Position numbers and translations under genes: made by a program. A stretch of 64,000 nucleotides of DNA from Candidatus Thorarchaeota archaeon (GTDB lineage Archaea; Asgardarchaeota; Thorarchaeia; Thorarchaeales; Thorarchaeaceae): contig DXJO01000010.1 in the NCBI GenBank assembly GCA_019057475.1, forward strand, positions 107,460-171,459, in the 5' to 3' direction. Within the stretch, counting starts at the first letter, position 1, and every line of letters starts with the position of its first letter. The notes beneath the pieces are model-generated. The model had not been told where the DNA came from. It saw only the letters and a list, made by a program, of their open reading frames with translations, and did no database searches. Below are positions 53,305 through 61,459 of the stretch, one piece after another.

Positions 53305-54732
53305 TTACTCTACCAAGTCCCGAACATGGAATACGCCCACGATGTTTGTCTTCCCCTCGATATTTCTAGTGCCGGACGTGAAGACGATGTCCTTGTCCTT
53401 TGATATCAATCCCTGAGCATAAACCGCACGGACCGATTCCCGCACCTGATCGTCCACGTACTCAATGTGCTTTCCATAGTGAACCGGATGAACTCCCCAC
53501 AGAAGCCGAAGCCGCCTCATGACCCTTGGATCCAGTGTCACCGCGTAGATATGGACTGGTGGACGGAACTTCGAAACCCACCTTGCTGTGAATCCCGACC
53601 TCGTCGCAGTGATGACGCCATCCACTTGGTCCGGAATCAACGATACCGCGTTGTAGACAAGATTGCCAATGATTTCAACAATCATTCTCTTAGGCGACGT
53701 AATCTCAGCGGGATTCACGAGGGGCAATCGCGGTTCCACCCGCTTGATGATTCGGTTCATCATCTCCACGGCCGCGACCGGGTCAACACCGACGGCGGTT
53801 TCCCCGCTTAGCATGACTGCATCCGCCCAATCGAACACCGCATTGGCCACATCGCTGACCTCCGCCCGCGTAGGCACTCTCTCGTGGGTCATCGACTCAA
53901 GCATATGAGTGGCGACAATCGCCGGTTTCGCCCAAGTATTCGCCTCACGTATCAGGTCCCTCTGGAGAATGGGTACGTCCTCGATTGGCACCTCAATGCC
54001 GAGGTCACCGCGAGCAATCATCACCCCATCCGAGTGCTCCAGAATTGCATGGTAGTTCTCGACCGCCAACTTGTGCTCTATCTTGCTTATCAACCCCGCA
54101 TCGCTCGGACCATTGGACTTCAGGATGTTTCTTACGTTGATAACGTCCCTGTGGTCAATGACAAAGGATAGAGCCACGAAATCCGGCTCAAGTTTCGCAG
54201 CCAAGTCAAGGTCCCTGCAGTCCTGTTCGGTCGGCACTCTACAGGACAGCTCAATTCCCGGGATGTTCACGCCCTTTCGAGTTGATATCACTCCTCCGTG
54301 AATGACCTCCGTGACCACCTCGTCGCCCTGAATATACTTCACCTGCAGTCTAACGATTCCATCATTGATTGCAATCATATCGCCTGGTTGAACGTCGTTG
54401 GGCAGCTCCTTGTGCGAGATTGAGACGCGCTTCTCATCTCCGATGAAGTCCTCGATTGATATGGTGAATTCCTGGCCACTCTCCAATTCCACCGGGGTTC
54501 TTAGTTCACCAATCCTAATCTTCGGGCCTTGAATATCAAACATGATTGGGATGGAGTCGTCCACAGAACGAATGGTCTTGAACGTCTTCTTAGCGGACGG
54601 ATGGTCTTCGTGCGAGAGGTTGATTCTCGCGACATCCATTCCTGCTTCTACCATCTTGGCCAGCGTTTTTTTCGACCTAGACGCAGGGCCGATTGTGCAG
54701 ACGATCTTGGTTCGAGTCTTATCGAATATCAA
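53305..54732 (-). CDS. pyk: pyruvate kinase
   Basis: The enzyme has 475 residues from a TTG at 54732. Family motifs in order are 'RTKIVCTIGPASRS', 'VARINLSHEDH', 'MFDIQGPKIRIGEL', 'SDGVMIARGDLGIEV' with metal and substrate residues, and 'MLESMTHERVPTRAEVSDVA'. The C-terminal domain ends 'VGVFHVRDLVE'. It converts PEP and ADP to pyruvate and ATP. An ATG at 54804 would add 24 residues, but a TATA-like ttataac (54783-54789) lies inside that extension and ggagtg stands ten bases before the TTG. It is divergent from enolase and apgM, so lower glycolysis is grouped here. Confidence 0.92.
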   Translation of the reverse strand: MIFDKTRTKIVCTIGPASRSKKTLAKMVEAGMDVARINLSHEDHPSAKKTFKTIRSVDDSIPIMFDIQGPKIRIGELRTPVELESGQEFTISIEDFIGDEKRVSISHKELPNDVQPGDMIAINDGIVRLQVKYIQGDEVVTEVIHGGVISTRKGVNIPGIELSCRVPTEQDCRDLDLAAKLEPDFVALSFVIDHRDVINVRNILKSNGPSDAGLISKIEHKLAVENYHAILEHSDGVMIARGDLGIEVPIEDVPILQRDLIREANTWAKPAIVATHMLESMTHERVPTRAEVSDVANAVFDWADAVMLSGETAVGVDPVAAVEMMNRIIKRVEPRLPLVNPAEITSPKRMIVEIIGNLVYNAVSLIPDQVDGVITATRSGFTARWVSKFRPPVHIYAVTLDPRVMRRLRLLWGVHPVHYGKHIEYVDDQVRESVRAVYAQGLISKDKDIVFTSGTRNIEGKTNIVGVFHVRDLVE

Positions 54733-54782
54733 GGCTGAGCACTCCGCTTGGGGCACTTCTTCGAGATAACGTTCTTCGGTCC

Positions 54783-54789
54783 TTATAAC
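54783..54789 (-). promoter_or_regulatory. TATA-like box for pyruvate kinase
   Basis: Read on the minus strand it is gttataa, preceded by aaccttttt, which resembles a BRE plus TATA element. It is 51 bases ahead of the TTG start at 54732. Confidence 0.4.
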
Positions 54790-54931
54790 AAAAAGGTTTG
54801 CCAACCAGCGGACCAGACTGAGCCGATACAGATTCAGTTATTTGGCACGTTTACATTGACTAAGACATAGCTCAGACGAAACACCATAAACCAGAACACC
54901 GGAATGGTTTCTGAAGGGTGGCGTGGCAATC

Positions 54932-56230
54932 ATGGTTGAGATTAAGCAGATTAGGGCTACTGAGATACTGGATTCACGCGGTAACCCCACACTGATGACT
55001 AGGGTGACTCTATCCGATGGCACGATCGGTATCGCCAAGGTTCCCAGTGGCGCCTCCACAGGTGAACACGAGGCTGTGGAGCTCCGAGATGGGGGCAAGA
55101 GGTTCGGCGGCAAAGGCGTTCAGAAGGCAGTTGGAAATGTTAATGATGTGATTGCAACGGAATTGGCCTCGGCTGACCCGCTATCCCAGAGTGATATTGA
55201 TGCCACACTCCTCAAGTTGGACCCAAGCACTGGGAAGAGTCAGTTGGGTGCTAACGCAATCCTTTCCGTATCCATGGCTACGGCAGTCGCCGCTTCTGCA
55301 CACTTGGGTCTTGAACTCTTCCAGTACTTGAGCACTCGCGTTCTAGGTCGTAAACTCAAGTATCTTCAACCAGTCCCAATGTCCAATGTCATTAATGGAG
55401 GCACTCACGCAGGAAATGACCTGGCGATACAGGAGTTCATGATCTTGCCAATAGGCGCTTCTGATATTCTTGAGAGCATCCGCTGCCTGAGCGAGGTCTA
55501 CCAGACGCTTGGAAAGAGGATGATTAAGAAGTATGGTCGGATGGCAAAGCATGTGGGTGATGAGGGAGGCTTCTGTGGCTTCGGACTCAAGAATACGCGG
55601 GTAGCATTCGAAGAGATTCTGGGTGCCATAGAGGCGGCTGGATACTCCCCCGGCAGTGATGTGGTCCTAGGAATGGATGCCGCTGCCAGTGAGTTCTATC
55701 ACGATGGCAGCTACACCATTGACGGCAAATCGGTGAATGCAGGCGAGCTACTGGACTTCTACATAGACTTGGAGAAGACATTCCCATTGGAAACAGTAGA
55801 AGATCCATTTGATGAGAATGCCTTCGATGACTTTGCTGAGTACACGAAGAAGACCAAGATACAGGTTGTGACCGACGACCTAACTGTTTCAAATCCTGAG
55901 ATTGTTAGCAGGGCAATAGCGGAGGGTGCTGGAAACGCTCTACTATTGAAAGTGAACCAAATTGGAAGCGTTACTGAAGCCATTGAAGCCGCAATGGTTG
56001 CGAACAAAGCCGAGTGGCCCGTTGTTGTGAGTCATAGAAGCGGAGAAACTAGTGACACGTTCATTGCAGACCTTGCAGTTGCTCTCTCAACCGGTCAGCT
56101 AAAAACCGGTGGCCCGGCACGCAGTGATCGCGTTGCGAAGTATAACAGACTCATTGAAATACACCACCTTTTGAATGGCGAATGCAGCTACCCAGGAAAG
56201 GATTTCATGACCGCCTGGAGGAGATTCTAG
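54932..56230 (+). CDS. eno: enolase
   Basis: The enzyme has 432 residues from the ATG at 54932, with gggtggcg as a likely RBS. 'ATEILDSRGNPTLMTRV' is the N-terminal signature, 'VPSGASTGEHEAVELRD' the substrate loop, 'VGDEGGF' and 'VEDPFDENAF' hold metal ligands, and 'LLLKVNQIGSVTEAIEA' and 'VVSHRSGETSDTFIADLAVA' are the family hallmarks, with the catalytic Lys present. It interconverts 2-phosphoglycerate and PEP. It is followed by apgM after three bases of spacing, with the RBS of apgM inside the eno end. Confidence 0.95.
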   Translation: MVEIKQIRATEILDSRGNPTLMTRVTLSDGTIGIAKVPSGASTGEHEAVELRDGGKRFGGKGVQKAVGNVNDVIATELASADPLSQSDIDATLLKLDPSTGKSQLGANAILSVSMATAVAASAHLGLELFQYLSTRVLGRKLKYLQPVPMSNVINGGTHAGNDLAIQEFMILPIGASDILESIRCLSEVYQTLGKRMIKKYGRMAKHVGDEGGFCGFGLKNTRVAFEEILGAIEAAGYSPGSDVVLGMDAAASEFYHDGSYTIDGKSVNAGELLDFYIDLEKTFPLETVEDPFDENAFDDFAEYTKKTKIQVVTDDLTVSNPEIVSRAIAEGAGNALLLKVNQIGSVTEAIEAAMVANKAEWPVVVSHRSGETSDTFIADLAVALSTGQLKTGGPARSDRVAKYNRLIEIHHLLNGECSYPGKDFMTAWRRF

Positions 56231-56233
56231 CTA

Positions 56234-57475
56234 ATGGATCAGAAGCGCACAGCAATTCTGGTAGTGCTCGATGGACTTGGAGACCGCCCAGTGATTGAAC
56301 TAGGAGGTCTCACACCGCTTCAAGCGGCAAAGACCCCGAACTTGGACCAGCTTGCAGCTGAAGGGCAGACCGGTCTGATGTATGTGATATCACCCGGCGT
56401 CACTCCAGGAAGTGATGTAGCCCATCTGTTTCTGTTTGGATATGATCCTTTAACGCACTATCCGGGTAGAGGTGCCCTGGAAGTTCTCGGAACCGAGCTC
56501 CCATTCAAACCCGGTGACATTGGGTTTCGGGCGAACTTCGCCACAGTCGACTCGGACCTTACAGTCACGGACCGCCGAGCGGGCCGGAACATCACTCCTG
56601 AGGAAGGTCGCATTTTACAGAAGGCAATAGACGGTCTTGTGATTGACGGAATTAAAGTGCATTTCACCCATACCGTACAACATCGTGGTGCTCTTGTTCT
56701 AGAGGGGAACGGTCTCTCTGACAAGATAACGTCTGTTGACCCCCGAGAAACTGGGCTCAAAATCCTTGAATCAAAGCCGCTTGAACCCAAAGCGAAGAAG
56801 ACCGCAAAAGTCGTGAACAAGCTTGTTCAGATTGCTCATGAAAGACTTCGTGATTTGGAAGTGAACAAGAAGCGGGAGAAGAAGGGATTACTGCCAGCTA
56901 ATGCACTTCTGCTGAGGGGTCCCGGTCAGCTCGATGTTGTGAAGACGCTGAAAGATCTTTGGGGTGTCAAGTCTGCCGTAATTGCTGGAGGTGCTCTCTA
57001 CATTGGCACAGCCAAATACGTCGGAATGGAACATGTTCCGGTCGAGGGTCAGACTGGCACGATAGACACTAACTTCGATAACATCGCCGAGAAAGCAATC
57101 GAGTGCGTTGATTCGGGGTACGATTTCATCTTCGTCCACATCAAAGCGACAGACAATGCGAGTCATGATCAGGATGCTAAGAAGAAGGTCCTCGCAATCG
57201 AGAGATCAGACGCGATGATTGGCAAGATTGTCGATGCGCTTCATGAAAGAGTCGTATTGATTGTCACTGCAGATCATTCCACGCCTATCGCTGTCGGAGA
57301 GCACACCTGTGACCCTGTCCCTGTGCTTCTCTGGAGTAGCTTCATCAGAGCGGACTCGGTACAGGCGTTCTCAGAGCTAGACGCCGCTAAGGGAGCGCTT
57401 CATAACTTTCGAGGTCTGAGTCTGCTACCACTCATGTTTGGTTACGCTGGCCTACTCGAGAAGGTTGGTGCGTAA
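56234..57475 (+). CDS. apgM: cofactor-independent phosphoglycerate mutase, archaeal ApgM type
   Basis: The 413 residues begin 'ILVVLDGLGDRPVIELGGLT', with the metal-binding Asp, and 'AKTPNLDQLAAEGQTGLMYV'. 'TPGSDVAHLFLFGYDP' near 56 carries the phosphoserine. 'VHIKATDNASHDQDAKKKVL' near 295 and 'IVTADHSTPIAVGEHTCDPV' near 337 give the second set of metal ligands. It interconverts 3- and 2-phosphoglycerate. A ggagga within the eno 3' end lies 12 bases ahead. Together with eno and pyk it completes the 3-phosphoglycerate to pyruvate route. Confidence 0.95.
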   Translation: MDQKRTAILVVLDGLGDRPVIELGGLTPLQAAKTPNLDQLAAEGQTGLMYVISPGVTPGSDVAHLFLFGYDPLTHYPGRGALEVLGTELPFKPGDIGFRANFATVDSDLTVTDRRAGRNITPEEGRILQKAIDGLVIDGIKVHFTHTVQHRGALVLEGNGLSDKITSVDPRETGLKILESKPLEPKAKKTAKVVNKLVQIAHERLRDLEVNKKREKKGLLPANALLLRGPGQLDVVKTLKDLWGVKSAVIAGGALYIGTAKYVGMEHVPVEGQTGTIDTNFDNIAEKAIECVDSGYDFIFVHIKATDNASHDQDAKKKVLAIERSDAMIGKIVDALHERVVLIVTADHSTPIAVGEHTCDPVPVLLWSSFIRADSVQAFSELDAAKGALHNFRGLSLLPLMFGYAGLLEKVGA

Positions 57476-57497
57476 GCGCTTATTAGACCGAGGCTTT

Positions 57498-58847
57498 TCA
57501 GGAGGTCTTCTGAACTCCTCGTTTGCCCACACATCTATACTCGAAGCCCTTGGAGGTAACAATTTCCTCATCGAACACATTCCGCCCATCAACGATGATT
57601 GGTGTTCGCATTATTTTCTTGACCTTATCCAAGTCCAAGGAGAAGTATTCAGCATGCTTGGTAACAAGCACGAGGCAGTCTGAATCCTTGGCTGCTTTCA
57701 TGATGTCCCTCTCAATCTCAAGTGGTCCGAAATCCCACTCCCTCACAAAGGGGTCGTGGAGTCGCACCTCTGCTCCCTTCGCCTGTAATGAGGCAATCAG
57801 AGGAGCGGCAGGTGTGTTCCTCGTGTCATCTGAGTCCTCCAGATATGCGCCGCCCAAGACTGTTATTGTAGCACCACGAAAGGCCACCCCTTTGGCGTAC
57901 AGCGCATTCTCAACAAGGTTCGCCATGTGTACTGGCATGTGATCATTGATTCTCCGGGCCAGCGATATGAATTCAGGCTCTAGCTTCCAAGTCCCGTACT
58001 CGTATAGCCCATAACGCAAGAGCCACGGGTCCTTTGGAAGACAATGTCCTCCAACACCTGCACCGGGGGTGTGCATCATCCTATCGTGCCGTTTGTTAAT
58101 TGCATTGATTATCTTGTAGATATCAACACCCAGACTCTCGCACACGAGCGCCATCTCATTTGCGAATGCAATATTCACGTCGCGATAGGCGTTTTCTATG
58201 GTCTTGGAAAGCTCCGCACTGAGAGTATCTAGGGTGGTGATGTCCTCCTTGACTATCTTGGAATAGAGCTCTACTGCTCTCTCGGTGCTCCGGGGGGTGA
58301 TTCCACCCACTACTCGAGGCATGTTAACAATGAACTCTATCAGTTTGCCAGGCATGACTCTCTCGTATGAGAAGGCTAGGTCGAAGTCCTTGCCACCCTT
58401 GAAGCCTGACTCCTTCTCGATAATTTCTTGCACAACATTCTCAGTGGTCCCCGGCGCAACTGTAGATTCCACAACCACAAGAGCTCCTTTCTTGAGGCGC
58501 ATACCGATGTTCTTGCTAACTTCCCGGAGGGACACGTACTGAGGCATGTTCTGCTGGTCAGTGGGTGTCTGCACGTCGATTAGGATGATGTCTGCATCTT
58601 TGAGCACTTCGATGTCATCAGTGACCTTGAAGGTTCCCTTGGCCACAACTTTGGCAATCAGCTCATCCAGTCCCGGCTCATCACCCTCGAATGGGGACTT
58701 TCCACTATTCAGTACGTCTATTTTCCAGCCGGACCTCTTCGATTTTCGCTGAAGTCCTGTGACTTGAATTCCCTCAACGTCAGCCAGTAGGGCCGCGCAG
58801 GGGATGCCAACATATCCCATCCCGACAACTACGATGTTCGTGACCAT
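57498..58847 (-). CDS. nucleotide-sugar dehydrogenase, UDP-ManNAc type (copy 1)
   Basis: The 449-residue enzyme has 'VVVGMGYVGIPCAALLADVE' as NAD loop, 'VQTPTDQQNMPQYVSLREVS', 'VVVESTVAPGTTENVVQEI' and the catalytic-Cys motif 'GVGGHCLPKDPWLLRYGLYE'. The C-terminal domain reads 'YLEDSDDTRNTPAAPLIASL'. The length and motifs fit UDP-N-acetyl-D-mannosamine dehydrogenases rather than the ugd type at 22628. It is the downstream member of a tandem pair with the gene at 59003, and the two proteins are alike along the whole length. Confidence 0.85.
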   Translation of the reverse strand: MVTNIVVVGMGYVGIPCAALLADVEGIQVTGLQRKSKRSGWKIDVLNSGKSPFEGDEPGLDELIAKVVAKGTFKVTDDIEVLKDADIILIDVQTPTDQQNMPQYVSLREVSKNIGMRLKKGALVVVESTVAPGTTENVVQEIIEKESGFKGGKDFDLAFSYERVMPGKLIEFIVNMPRVVGGITPRSTERAVELYSKIVKEDITTLDTLSAELSKTIENAYRDVNIAFANEMALVCESLGVDIYKIINAINKRHDRMMHTPGAGVGGHCLPKDPWLLRYGLYEYGTWKLEPEFISLARRINDHMPVHMANLVENALYAKGVAFRGATITVLGGAYLEDSDDTRNTPAAPLIASLQAKGAEVRLHDPFVREWDFGPLEIERDIMKAAKDSDCLVLVTKHAEYFSLDLDKVKKIMRTPIIVDGRNVFDEEIVTSKGFEYRCVGKRGVQKTS

Positions 58848-59002
58848 TAGAAGCTACCTTCCTCAATGTGAACCTAATGTCGTTCTTTCCGTGACAGAGG
58901 CCCCTTCTAGTTTGTTAAAAGGCTTGCTTTGAACCCGGAGTTGCACTGCGATTCATACAAGGCTATGCATCATCTGTAATGCCGGTCTAGGTGAGAGCGT
59001 GC

Positions 59003-60355
59003 TCATATGACGTGCTTGGCGCCAGACTTCCCGACGCAACGATACTCGAATCCCTTGGACTCGACCTTCTCTCGGTCGAATACGTTTCGGCCGTCAACAA
59101 TCGTCGGAGTTCTCATCGTGTTCTCCATCTTGTCAAGGTCAAGCGAGTAGTATTCCTTGTGTTTCGTGACTAGTACAAGACAGTCCGAACCTTCAGCAGC
59201 CTTCATAATGTCTCTCTCAATCTCCAAGCTATCAAAGTCCCACTCCCTCACATGTGGATCATGCAGGCGCACTGTTGCTCCTTTGGCCTGAAGTGACGCA
59301 ATTAGGGGCGCTGCTGGTGTGTTTCTTGTATCATCTGAGTTCTCGAGATACGCTGCACCCAAGACGGTGATTACTGAGCCGTGAAGCCGAACTCCTCTTG
59401 CGAGCAGTGCATTCTCCACCAAGTGTGACATGTGGATTGGCATATGGTCGTTGATTCGCCTAGCCAAGGAGATAAATTCTGGCTCGACTTTGCTGGAGCC
59501 ATACTCATGGAGTCCATGTCTCAGCAGCCATGTATCTTTTGGCAGACAATGTCCTCCAACTCCTGCGCCCGGAATGTGCATGTTTCTGCTGGCAAGCACA
59601 TTAACCAGTTCAATAATTTCGTAGACATTCACTCCGAGGCTCTCGCAAACAAGCGCCATCTCATTTGCAAATGCAATGTTCACGTCGCGATAGGCGTTTT
59701 CTATGGTCTTGGAGAGTTCAGCCGTTAATACAGTTGTTTTGAAGATCTTCTTCTTTACAATCTTCGAATATATCTTAACGGCTCTATCAGTGCTTCGCGG
59801 AGTGATTCCACCCACTACTCGAGGCAGGTTAACGATGTTGTGGATGAGCTTTCCAGGCATCACTCGCTCATAGGAGAATGCCAGATCGAAGTCCTCGCCC
59901 GCCTTTAGACCTGACTTGTCTTCAATGATGACTTGAACTATGTTCTGTGTCGTACCCGGTGCCACAGTCGATTCAACGACAACAAGAGTGCCCTTTTTCA
60001 TGTGTTTGCCAATATTCTCGCTCACTTCACGCAAGGAGCGGTATTGGGGAGTATGTTTAGCATCAGTCGGAGTCTGAACATCAACCAGAATGACCTCTGC
60101 AGTTGAAAGCACATTGATGTCATCAGTCACTCTGAACGTTCCCTTTTTGACAACCTTTGCTACGAGCTCATCAAGGCCCGGCTCATCCCCTTCAAAAGGC
60201 GATTTTCCGCTGTTCAGTACATCTATTTTCCAGCCGGACCGCTTGGACTTCCTCTGCAGTCCCGTCACGTCAAACCCGTCAACATCAGCCAGTAGGGCCG
60301 CACAGGGTATTCCTACGTAACCCATTCCAATTACGACGATCTTTGTTGTCATCAA
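59003..60355 (-). CDS. nucleotide-sugar dehydrogenase, UDP-ManNAc type (copy 2)
   Basis: The 450 residues match copy 1 nearly throughout: 'IVVIGMGYVGIPCAALLADV', 'GLQRKSKRSGWKIDVLNSGK' and 'GVGGHCLPKDTWLLRHGLHE'. The catalytic Cys and Lys are kept. Differences cluster in the helix after the NAD domain (for example KKIFKTTVLTAELS against KEDITTLDTLSAELS) and in the 'INAINKRHDRMMH' / 'IELVNVLASRNMH' loop, which lies near the sugar. The pair may therefore act on different C2 or C4 variants of the sugar. Copies are 155 bases apart, and some stretches of DNA are still identical. Confidence 0.85.
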   Translation of the reverse strand: MMTTKIVVIGMGYVGIPCAALLADVDGFDVTGLQRKSKRSGWKIDVLNSGKSPFEGDEPGLDELVAKVVKKGTFRVTDDINVLSTAEVILVDVQTPTDAKHTPQYRSLREVSENIGKHMKKGTLVVVESTVAPGTTQNIVQVIIEDKSGLKAGEDFDLAFSYERVMPGKLIHNIVNLPRVVGGITPRSTDRAVKIYSKIVKKKIFKTTVLTAELSKTIENAYRDVNIAFANEMALVCESLGVNVYEIIELVNVLASRNMHIPGAGVGGHCLPKDTWLLRHGLHEYGSSKVEPEFISLARRINDHMPIHMSHLVENALLARGVRLHGSVITVLGAAYLENSDDTRNTPAAPLIASLQAKGATVRLHDPHVREWDFDSLEIERDIMKAAEGSDCLVLVTKHKEYYSLDLDKMENTMRTPTIVDGRNVFDREKVESKGFEYRCVGKSGAKHVI

Positions 60356-60493
60356 TCAACGCCTCTCGCTTGAGTAATACACTGCCGAGTGCGTCTGCGC
60401 ATTTAATTCACTAAAAAGGTTGTCTTCTTTTACGTGTCTTCTCTCCTTGTCGATAGTGCAGTTTCAGGGAGATGCCAGTCACGAATGGTGGAA

Positions 60494-61321
60494 TCATTCT
60501 ACGTCTACCAGAGAAGCAATCCTCTCTATGGTTTCTTCGTAGATTGCATCGCTCTCGATTGTCAATTTGATTGCTCCCTCAGGACACTCTTCAACGCAGC
60601 GGCCACACCCTCTACATTCATCACTAATGACCGCCCTACCATTTACAAGGGTGATGGCATCCACAAAGCACACATCATCCGTGCAGGTGCCACAGCCAGT
60701 GCACCCATCAGTCACACGCACGTTCACACCATCCATTCTGGCAATCTTGCGAGCTATCTGCGGGTTGAAATCAGGCAGTGCATTCCACAGGCAACAACAC
60801 GGGCAGCAGTTACAAACCGTCAGGAGCTTACTCCCGGGTCCAATATTGAGCCACATAGTATCTAGCTTGTTCCTGCCTATCATCTGAACCAAGCCAGCGT
60901 CTTGGCATTTCCTCAAATGCTCGAACGCTTCTTCCTTTGTTACCTCACGCCCCAGTTGGGGATTGATTCCCAGCACTGCTTCCCCAAGAAAGAGGCATCC
61001 AAGATCTATTGGATAGTCCTTGCATTGGTCGGAGTCGCGGCAAATGCACTTATTCATGATCCAGCAATGGCTGGCTTTTTCGATGAAGTGCTCCACAATC
61101 GTCGACGGCAGGATGGTATCTGTAGGTCGCTCAATGGACTTCCCCACATGGATAGACATCTTGACAACATTGTCCTTTGGAAGGTAGACGACACCATCCT
61201 CCTTGAACATCATGTTGTAGACTATTTTCCCCACACCCGGAATACGGGTCACTTTTGCAATGATGCGTTTGTAGGCATATGCTTGCTTGAGCAATTCCAC
61301 AAACCAAAGAGGATTAGCCAT
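60494..61321 (-). CDS. iron-sulfur protein with C-terminal 2x[4Fe-4S] ferredoxin domain
   Basis: From the ATG at 61321 the protein has 275 residues ([15 protein letters not shown]); the frame is open 29 residues further up but without family likeness. A central '[20 protein letters not shown]' and '[10 protein letters not shown]' are cysteine clusters, and the tail has '[17 protein letters not shown]' and '[16 protein letters not shown]', two typical ferredoxin motifs. Such proteins occur as electron-transfer partners in archaea and anaerobic bacteria. Its redox partner is not clear. It is divergent from the UPF0182 gene. Confidence 0.82.
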   Translation of the reverse strand: MANPLWFVELLKQAYAYKRIIAKVTRIPGVGKIVYNMMFKEDGVVYLPKDNVVKMSIHVGKSIERPTDTILPSTIVEHFIEKASHCWIMNKCICRDSDQCKDYPIDLGCLFLGEAVLGINPQLGREVTKEEAFEHLRKCQDAGLVQMIGRNKLDTMWLNIGPGSKLLTVCNCCPCCCLWNALPDFNPQIARKIARMDGVNVRVTDGCTGCGTCTDDVCFVDAITLVNGRAVISDECRGCGRCVEECPEGAIKLTIESDAIYEETIERIASLVDVE

Positions 61322-61366
61322 ACTGCTTGACCGACGTAGAGCAACTGATAATGGTTCCGAAAGCGA

Positions 61367-61377
61367 AAGGTATAATC
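61367..61377 (+). promoter_or_regulatory. TATA-like box before the UPF0182 gene
   Basis: ggtataatctt lies about 85 bases before the ATG at 61460 in the gap between divergent genes. Confidence 0.3.
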
Positions 61378-61459
61378 TTGGTGTAACCGCACAAGACGAT
61401 ACTATCATATGGCTCCACGGTTATCATGCAGCAGTTGACGCGCTTGATTGGTGGACCAA

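Noticed and set aside
60434-60865. 143-codon plus-strand frame
   Set aside because: It is antisense to the cysteine-rich ferredoxin protein, whose motifs are unambiguous.
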